Shown here piece after piece: positions 58,501-64,000 of a DNA stretch of 64,000 nt (positions are counted from its first letter, which is position 1; the number at the start of each line of letters is the position of its first letter). Source of the stretch: Notospermus geniculatus (Eukaryota > Nemertea > Pilidiophora > Heteronemertea > Lineidae); the NCBI GenBank assembly GCA_002633025.1, contig NMRB01000588.1, positions 237,356 through 301,355 on the forward strand, written 5' to 3'. Both the position numbers and the translations under genes were made by a program. The notes under the pieces were generated by a model. It searched no databases, was not told where the DNA came from, and saw only the letters and a list, made by a program, of their open reading frames with translations.

Positions 58501-61500
58501 GGTTCAAGTCATGGGTTGAAGAGATGGGTAGCCTATAGAGGTTCTTCACTTGACGTCACACGGCCGCCATACTGGCCGTCAAAATGAAGCCATGGCGGCT
58601 GCCATCTTGTTCTCGGTTCAAAAGTTTAGCAGACAGACCACTGGGAGCATACAACTCAACAAATCACTTTACCTCTCACAGTTTCTGAGCATAAGTAGTT
58701 GGTCTGGTGTGAAAACCGTGATGAAAACAAAGCGAATCATCCATACAGCTTGCTGTCGGTGGCTGTAGGAGAGGGCCGATGACTGCAGACAACGTTAAAA
58801 CTGCGTGCTGAACGCTGTGTTGATGCTGTGACGTTGCGTCATGTGATGGCCAAAACGGCAGACATTTTGAGCTGTGACGTCACGTGAAGAACCTCTATAC
58901 TCCAATTGCCTCCAAAGTATAACAACTGATGATTGTAAGTACATGTACAATGTATCTGGAAACTGCTGCTGTTTCTTAATGGTGTGTTTTTGAACCCATC
59001 TGCAGGAGATACAAGCCTATCAGCTGTGGAATGTGAACCTGATGGGAGAAAACCAGAAGATTACGAATATCATGGGCAAACGACTGACAGGTACGTGTGT
59101 GACCTGAATCTCGATCACTTTCCAGGAGCTATTGAGCCTGGTCTGTTACCTTCCCTCTCTGAGATGTAATGTTAGTTACCATACTGTTAGGAAGAGATGG
59201 CCCCTGGGTTTGTGTAGCCTTGTGCACGCTACTGGGAGTGTAGCCATCCGAAAGAACCTGCTAAAGCAAGTCTGTAATGGGAAGTGACTCAAGCAGCTTT
59301 GAGTCAAGCTACTGGACAAGAGACAAATCCCAAATTGACATAAACAAGAAAGATCTGCGCACTTCTGCTGAAATCGCAAACACAACCTCAGTCTGAAACT
59401 GAATGACGTGACGCACTCAGCAGAGAACCCCATGACAGTGACTTCGACGACGTTGTGTCAAGAGTCGACATTGCTGAATCATGGATTGTGTCACGTTAGC
59501 TGGTTTCAGATCGAGGTTGTGGTTGCAATTTCGGCGGAAGTGCACAGATCTGCGAATTCGAGAATCGTCTATACACTGACCCAACCTTGCCATTTCATCC
59601 ATGGATTTACCAACGTTTTCCAGAGCATGTTCATTCCCAAGGTCGTGTCCTTGGCGACAGGAGTGTCCTGTACAAGTATCTCAACCCAAATATGGTGGCT
59701 GTGACAGCGCAGGGATTCGACCAGACACAGAAAAATTATGGTAACTATCCACTACTGACATCATGATGATGTTATTTCATAGCGAAGTGGTAATAATTCG
59801 GAGGAAACAATGGTCTCAGTGCCTGGGAAGAAACGATGGCCTACCTTTACTCATTACAAGGGAAAGGACTGAACCTGGTATTGAACCAAACACCTTGGCA
59901 GCGACATTTTGTTCTGCCTGCTTAATCTTCAGCATGTTACAAATGACCTGGATGTATCTTTCTCTCCAACCACTTTTCAATTTCCCCATACAGGTTTCCT
60001 GAACGTGTACCTAATCGACGTCGTCACTGGTAACATCGTATTCCACGCAAATCATAAGAAGGTTATAGGACCAGTCCACGTTGTTCATTCAGAGAACTGG
60101 GTCCTGGTAAGTGTCCAGTTTCACGTTTGGGACGGTGCTATGCCAGCTCATGGATTCAGACCTGTAACTTCGAGAGTGATGGACAGTGGTGGCAAGGTAG
60201 AGTCCACAGCAGGCGCGGATCCAGGGGGGGCGCACGACTCCCTGTCGGCCAACAAATCTGTAAAATCGACCGTGAAGTTCTGAAATTTGGAGCAAATCAT
60301 TGAAATTCATCGCAGATTTCAATGTTTCTAGCACAGTGCGCCCCTCTTTCCCAAAATCCTGGATCTGCCCCTGGTCCACAGTGTTACAAGTATTTGGCAT
60401 AACGGGGATAACAGTATGTTCCCTCATGATTTCAGTATAACTATTGGAACCAAGTCAAGCGTCGTAATGAGATGACTGTGCTGGAACTGTACGAAGGCAA
60501 TAAGCAGAGTAATTCGACAACGTTCTCCTCTCTGAGCCCGCCCCCTCCGCCGCTCGTGATGAGGCAGTCGTACATCTTCCCAAGGTCGTTGACGACGATG
60601 TCGGCGACTATCACCGAGAAAGGAATCTCTAACAAACACATCATGAGTAAGTTGCTAGGATACAATATGCTAGACACGACTGTTAGGAAGGGAATTTGCA
60701 ATAGAGGCGTCACCTTTCGGAGAACGGCCACAACATGGGGAAAGCCCTCCTAAAAATAGTACGGTGACGCAGCCAAATCGGCGTAGTCGACGCCTACCTC
60801 CACAGCAAAGCCAATAGAATATTATTGACGACCGGAAGAAATCAATCTGGGCATGCGCAGGAGGCCTCTACTGTAAATTTATCACACTTCAAATGCATTT
60901 TTTGAAGTCATCAGATCGAACTTCAGATTACCAATAGGCTCAAATTGTTCTAAACATGTTTATCTATTGCAAGACGTTGACCTTCGGCACTAAAATTCCG
61001 CCAGTTTAGCTCGGAAGCATGAGAGTTGGTGCAATTTACTGAATTTACTGAATCTTGGAATAAGATCGCCGAACAATATTAACGTTATCATGGAGAAGGG
61101 AATTCCCGCTGCATATAAACATTGTCGTATAGCCGATAGCTGTCACAGGTTTCACCAAATCCTTTCGCCCAAAATACCTATGTTACCGGTAACTTCTTTG
61201 TCTTCAAACCATTGTTTGCCATATTTGGTAGGAACCAAATAGTTTTATTGTACGAACGTCTCGTCAATACTGTGGTTTCCTTTTGTAGGCATCGACCATG
61301 TCGACGTGCTTGGCTTAATGTGTCAGGGAATTCCTATTATATTCCAAATAGGGCACCAACCAATCAAATTTCGTTACGGACCTTTTCCACTACATGCATT
61401 GACTTCTAACAGTCGTGTAGAGTATGATTTGGCCTCAGCCATGCCAGCAAGTCTCTGTGCTGGGAAGTAGTCGAAGATTGCACTGGCTTTCCACCAATAC

Positions 61501-62783
61501 CAGATCTATGTTGACAGACCCCCTTTGACTCTCAGGGCGTATTTGAATCCCCGTTCTTGACCACACTCGTGCTGACCCAGTTCATGTACCCCGTAGTTGT
61601 TGACTCAACTCGAGAACGGCAGTCTCGAACGCCGAGAACGCAACCTGAGACAGGCCAAGAACATTTTCTTGTCAACCCTCCGCTGAGTGGGGAGAAGAAC
61701 ACATTTGTGGCCCCACTCGGGTTGTGTTCTTGGCGTTCGAGACAACATGAACTAGGTCAACACGAGTGTGGTCAAGAACGAGGATTCGAATACGCCTCCA
61801 GATTGTGAGAACGTGAACATCAACTGACGTTTGTATTTCCAGTTGCCTTATCAATGGGAGGAATCTTTCAACTCTCCAAGGCCCTTCTGGATCCCCGCCG
61901 TCCCGTCGACCCCACCCCAGAGCACCGAGAGGAGGGGATCATACCATACATTCCTGAACTCCCCCTACAGACAGAGGCATTTGTCAACTACAACCACACT
62001 GTGTTCAACATTAGAGGTATCCACACAGCGCCTGCTGGACTGGAGTCAACATGTTTAGTATTAGCCTATGGATTAGGTAAGCCCTATATCTTAAATATTA
62101 GCCTAGGACCAGAGCCACGAGTGTCAATACCTCAAAATCGCATGCCTGGGATCACAACCATGGACAGCGATACCTGAAGATCATTGGCTATTAGGAATAC
62201 AGCCATGGGCAGTTGATCCACGGCAATCATTGGCCACGGAACAAAGCATACTTAGGCTGTGATAGTCCGGTGTTCTCCACACCAGTTAAAAAAACGGCGG
62301 CCCGCCCCTCTTAAAAATACCGATGGTAAAATCCGCCCCTCTTAAAAATGGCCCGCCCCTCTTCAAAAATTCGCCCGCCCTTCTTAAAACTCAATTAGAG
62401 CACTCAATTATGCATCTCAGATGCTCAGAAAACGCATCTTAGAGCACCTAAAATTCAAATTTCGTTGGAGGAGGGCCCCATCCCCTGCCACCCCTCTTAG
62501 ACCAAAACCCGTGGAGAACACTGTGATACCTGAAAATCATTGCCCAATGATCGCAGCCATTATGAAAGAGATTTCACTCTCTTCTGTGGCCTATTTTGAC
62601 AATCTTTATTGTCTTCTTTCAGATATATTCTTCACACGAGTATTCCCCTCAAAGATGTTCGATATGCTCAAGGAGGACTTTGATTACATGTTCATAGGGA
62701 GTGTCCTCGGTGGAATGATTCTTGTTTCCATAGTAACACAAAAACTAGCTAGTCGAAAAGCTTTAAATAGGAACTGGAAATAA
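46560..62783 (+). CDS. EMC1: ER membrane protein complex subunit 1
   Basis: Encodes the large lumenal scaffold of the EMC, which inserts and stabilises membrane proteins in the ER. Exons in a consistent frame: 46560-46663, 48289-48416, 48640-48705, 49539-49641, 50024-50326, 50932-51090, 51852-52116, (missing), 53357-53440, 53571-53687, 53943-53960, 55981-56036, 56547-56705, 57168-57332, 58038-58196, 58374-58496, 59006-59090, 59624-59740, 59994-60106, 60436-60646, 61843-62076, 62623-62783; all visible junctions are GT-AG. About 975 residues are visible. The N terminus has a signal peptide ([15 protein letters not shown], cleavage near residue 24), then beta-propeller-type repeats (GHILWRQ, GHLLWE, GKEIWNV, GHIVWKQ). 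Conserved family stretches include [55 protein letters not shown] and [19 protein letters not shown], with one C-terminal membrane helix. About 85 residues expected before 53357 are absent and probably lie in the N gap. Boundaries of the fifth exon are the least certain. Confidence 0.95.
46985..47054. repeat. Small inverted repeat in EMC1 intron 1
   Basis: GACTCTGTATGC pairs with GCATACAGAGTC around a ~40-bp loop. Rest of the 1.6-kb intron (46664-48288) shows nothing recognisable. Confidence 0.6.
48760..49135. mobile_element. Pogo/Tigger-like MITE, CAGTCCTCCCTCGCTATTAC ends
   Basis: 376 bp in EMC1 intron 3. Terminal inverted repeats CAGTCCTCCCTCGCTATTAC and complement lie between TA dinucleotides. 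Internal CTCGTTATTACGAAC and CTATTACGAACTCC copies repeat the terminal motif. Ends beginning CAGT with a CCTCG word and a TA target fit the pogo branch of Tc1/mariner. Confidence 0.82.
49684..49842. mobile_element. Foldback MITE, GGCCCGGTTGCACCAG ends
   Basis: 159 bp in the intron after EMC1's fourth exon. GGCCCGGTTGCACCAG pairs with CTGGTGCAACCGGGCC; ACA flanks both sides (possible 3-bp duplication). A fragment of the same family lies inverted at 50441-50502. Confidence 0.82.
50441..50502. mobile_element. Fragment of the GGCCCGGTTGCACCAG foldback family, inverted
   Basis: TGCTCAAAGTTAAGTTTGAG, GTCGACCTCA and AATATGATTTGCCATT match the complement of 49784-49833 with short differences; the GGCCCGG end is missing. 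Confidence 0.75.
50525..50901. mobile_element. Mutator-like foldback family A, copy 2
   Basis: 377 bp, same TAAACTCCCTACGC ends and interior as 22431-22808, flanked by a different perfect 9-bp duplication CATTTCTGA (50516-50524, 50902-50910). Sits in an EMC1 intron, 30 bp before the acceptor of the exon at 50932. Confidence 0.94.
51327..51829. mobile_element. Foldback element with TAAAGGAATCAAACATA ends, uninterrupted (copy 2)
   Basis: 503 bp in the EMC1 intron before the exon at 51852, ending 22 bp from it. TAAAGGAATCAAACATAAAG pairs with the right end. Flanks TGTCATATCA and TGGTCATATCCA look like an imperfect target duplication of about nine or ten bases. Confidence 0.85.
52117..53057. other. 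EMC1 intron part with CG-rich repeats, before the gap
   Basis: A perfect 15-bp-arm hairpin (AGATCCCAGAAGTGA) is at 52143-52179, 27 bp after the donor. GGCGAACCGCGRT occurs at ~52609 and ~52900, and its complement at ~52197. TGACGTCA is at ~52543. I found no exon for the missing EMC1 residues here. Confidence 0.55.
53058..53339. other. Assembly gap (282 N) inside EMC1
   Basis: Falls between two EMC1 exons that in the family are separated by about 85 residues of coding sequence; the missing exon or exons most likely lie here. Gap length is probably arbitrary. Confidence 0.9.
53943..53960 (+). other. Candidate 18-nt EMC1 microexon with tandem acceptor
   Basis: CTCTTTCAG/CAGATCAAGGAACTACAG/GTAAT gives ADQGTT in frame between EFGKKE and DDMFVML. 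Either AG of CAGCAG can act as acceptor, giving 18 or 15 nt, both frame-preserving, and skipping it also keeps frame. The homologous protein region has a short variable linker here. Confidence 0.6.
54740..54909. mobile_element. Foldback with CGACCCCAACCGGGGTC core, copy 2
   Basis: In EMC1's intron at 53961-55980. Ends ACAGGAAGTCAATTTCC and complement. The arms share TTTTCGACCCCAA, GGGGTCTTCTTCAGG and CTGGCACTTTCAAGT with 41623-41824, but the outermost bases differ between the two copies. Confidence 0.83.
55457..55872. mobile_element. Foldback, AGGCC ... TTTGGATTACGGATT ends
   Basis: TTTGGATTACGGATTGTC at the left pairs with CGAATCCGTAATCCAAA at the right; the outer part is weaker (AGGCCACGCTTAT against ATAAGGGAGGCCT). 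Confidence 0.6.
56805..57138 (+). mobile_element. tRNA-derived SINE with L2-type tail, copy 2
   Basis: A-box TGGTCTAGTGG (56818), B-box GGTTCGATTCC (56871), then the central core GAGCAAGTCACTTTGCCTCA, CCACCCAGGTGTA, GGGTACC. The 3' part reads ATTGTGAAGTGCCTTGACA, then AAAGGCACTATAAG and an ATT repeat, which parallels the 3' end of the LINE at 8101-8194. It ends 29 bp before the EMC1 exon at 57168. Confidence 0.9.
58535..58899. mobile_element. Foldback, TATAGAGGTTCTTCAC ends, with TGACGTCA in both arms
   Basis: In the EMC1 intron after 58496. TAGAGGTTCTTCACTTGACG and its near complement CGTCACGTGAAGAACCTCTA pair; arms of about 50 bp, then weaker. The arms carry TTGACGTCAC and TGTGACGTCACG, resembling CREB sites. 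Confidence 0.8.
60210..60373. mobile_element. hAT-like MITE, CAGGCGCGGATCCAG ends, 8-bp duplication
   Basis: 164 bp in EMC1 intron. CAGGCGCGGATCCAGG pairs with CCTGGATCTGCCCCTG, with GGGGGCGCAC/GTGCGCCCC further in. Flanked by a perfect 8-bp repeat GTCCACAG (60202-60209, 60374-60381), the target size of hAT transposons. Confidence 0.93.
61536..61796. mobile_element. Foldback, GGCGTATTTGAATCC ends
   Basis: In the last-but-one large EMC1 intron. GCGTATTTGAATCCCCGTTC, TTGACCACACTCGTG, TGACCCAGTTCATGT pair with the right side. An inner pair (TCTCGAACGCC, GAGAACGCAACC) makes the element almost fully double-stranded. Confidence 0.82.
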
Positions 62784-63083
62784 CCATCGGAGAGATTTAG
62801 GATTTTAAAATTTTGTCAAAGTTAATTTATTGTGGAATGAATGACAGAGCAACTTGATTGGACATTCTGAGTAATTAATGGGTTCTCTGTGCACAGTGCC
62901 TACGTCACCGTACACGGATTGTGTCATAGGGAAGGCCAGGGAGAATCAGAAATTACTTAGGATGTCGATTGGAGGGGAGTATACATGTATTTGGTCCACT
63001 GCCAGCGACGTGTTCTCAGCATTTAAGCTTACAACGCAACAAATAGGTGTGCACAGCCAACAAAGGGTCCCTCAAGGTGATAA

Positions 63084-63325
63084 TAGGGCCGTTTAGACGA
63101 CCAGCCAAAAAACCACATTCAGATTCAATCCGATTGGATCCGATCGACCCGCATCGGGTCTCATTTGCGTTTAGACGAGATCTGAATGCAGTCCAATGTG
63201 GATTCGGAACCATTTTAAATCCACATTGGACAGCATTGAGTAGCGTTTACACGCAAGAGTTTTGAACCACAATCGGATTCGATCGGATCGCATGTGGATT
63301 TTTCCCTGTCGTCTAAACGGCCCTA
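63084..63325. mobile_element. Foldback MITE, TAGGGCCGTTTAGACGA ends, in EMC1 3'UTR
   Basis: TAGGGCCGTTTAGACGA and TCGTCTAAACGGCCCTA are perfect inverted ends. Inside, several GATCCGATCG / ATCCACATTGGA type words form smaller pairs. TA at both sides. Confidence 0.88.
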
Positions 63326-63744
63326 TTGTTCTCATTTTGCACTACTGATGGTACAATATGTACCAGTAGATCATTTTGAATGTTAACTTGTACTTTGATC
63401 CATTTTGTTCTTATTTTACCACATGGAGGGTTTCAGTGCATGGGGGGGGGGAGCAATCCTTGCACTGGTTTAAATGGTTGTTATGATATTGTTATATGCA
63501 CTTCATCATGTTACCAACAATGGAAGGGGCAACAGTATCAGGACACGGTAGTTGGAGATTGCATCTTAGTTATGTTGCAAGTAGGGATGATCATGAAGAA
63601 AACGATGAAGGGATTGTTGCCACAATTTCAATAACACTTCACCACACGGGTAACTCTACATGTATGAATATTTCTGTCATCTATTGTCACTCTCTGAATG
63701 TAAAAAAGATGTTAATTTCAGTTTGTATTGTCATACAAATTTGT

Positions 63745-63750
63745 AATAAA
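63745..63750 (+). terminator. Poly(A) signal AATAAA of EMC1
   Basis: 962 bp after the stop codon, preceded by TTGTATTGTCATACAAATTTG; the first canonical hexamer in the 3' flank. Confidence 0.65.
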
Positions 63751-63831
63751 ACCACAAGAACAAAGACCAGCGTCTTTCTCCACTCTTCTTGGCATGCATC
63801 AACCTACATCTACTGGAAACATGGGCGCCGC

Positions 63832-63945
63832 CATGGAACTCCGATAGCGCGAACAGTGCCTAACAGAGAGGTATGCAATGGCTTTTCCCATTACAGAATT
63901 TCTCTGTTAGGCCCTGTAGCTGGTAGTGCTATCGTAGTTTTGTGG
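63832..63945. repeat. Weak foldback, CCTAACAGAGA arms
   Basis: GATAGCGC...GTGCCTAACAGAGA pairs imperfectly with TCTCTGTTAGG...GTGCTATC. Followed near the window end by a small AGCTCAC/GTGAGCT hairpin, a motif seen in repeats of several marine invertebrates; too little sequence remains to classify it. Confidence 0.5.
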
Positions 63946-64000
63946 CGGTCGCCCCCGATTTTTAGCTCACTGGGTGAGCTATTACGATTGTGCAGCGTCC

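Larger units (their letters stand above)
62784..63770 (+). other. EMC1 3'UTR
   Basis: From the stop codon to just past an AATAAA. Includes a foldback MITE, a G homopolymer at ~63443 and no further coding frame of note. Confidence 0.65.

Overview
This is nuclear genomic DNA from an animal. The protein-coding genes are spliced with ordinary GT-AG introns and the standard code, and they are separated by long non-coding tracts. Those tracts are full of small foldback (MITE-like) elements, tRNA-derived SINEs and one LINE fragment. The genes present (an Olig-type bHLH factor, a mitochondrial ADP/ATP carrier and EMC1), the SINE with a conserved central box, and the apparently uncollapsed allelic copies suggest a heterozygous marine invertebrate such as an ambulacrarian, cephalochordate or spiralian. 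The sequence alone does not settle the phylum.

Layout. Positions 1-7319 and 12534-20212 are two copies of one non-coding segment. They are separated by a ~5.2 kb spacer that holds a LINE reverse-transcriptase fragment lying inside a foldback element. Copy 2 ends in a 92-bp minisatellite of about nine units, of which copy 1 has only about one and a half. Positions 20.9-23.0 kb hold two long foldback elements with 9-bp target duplications. At 23.8-24.6 kb lies a single-exon Olig-family gene with a TATA box. Positions 26.0-28.0 kb are a ~1 kb direct duplication joined through a single N, probably an assembly seam. From 28 to 43.8 kb there is no convincing gene, only SINEs, foldback elements and short tandem repeats. 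At 43.8-45.2 kb there is a two-exon ADP/ATP carrier. From 46.56 to 62.78 kb there is a gene for EMC1, the large lumenal subunit of the ER membrane protein complex, in about 21 visible exons. One stretch of its coding sequence is missing and probably lies in the N gap at 53058-53339.

The three genes are all on the + strand but are functionally unrelated: neural/glial-type transcription control, mitochondrial nucleotide exchange, and ER membrane protein insertion. They look like ordinary neighbours rather than a cluster. The notable content is the mobile DNA: at least a dozen foldback families, several with readable target-site duplications (9 bp, 8 bp, 5 bp, TA), nested insertions, filled/empty site pairs between duplicated segments, a SINE whose 3' tail matches the LINE in the same window, and insertions touching gene signals (the poly(A) signal of the carrier gene, the branch-point region of an EMC1 exon, the EMC1 3'UTR). 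All comparisons were made by eye; no alignments or database searches were run.
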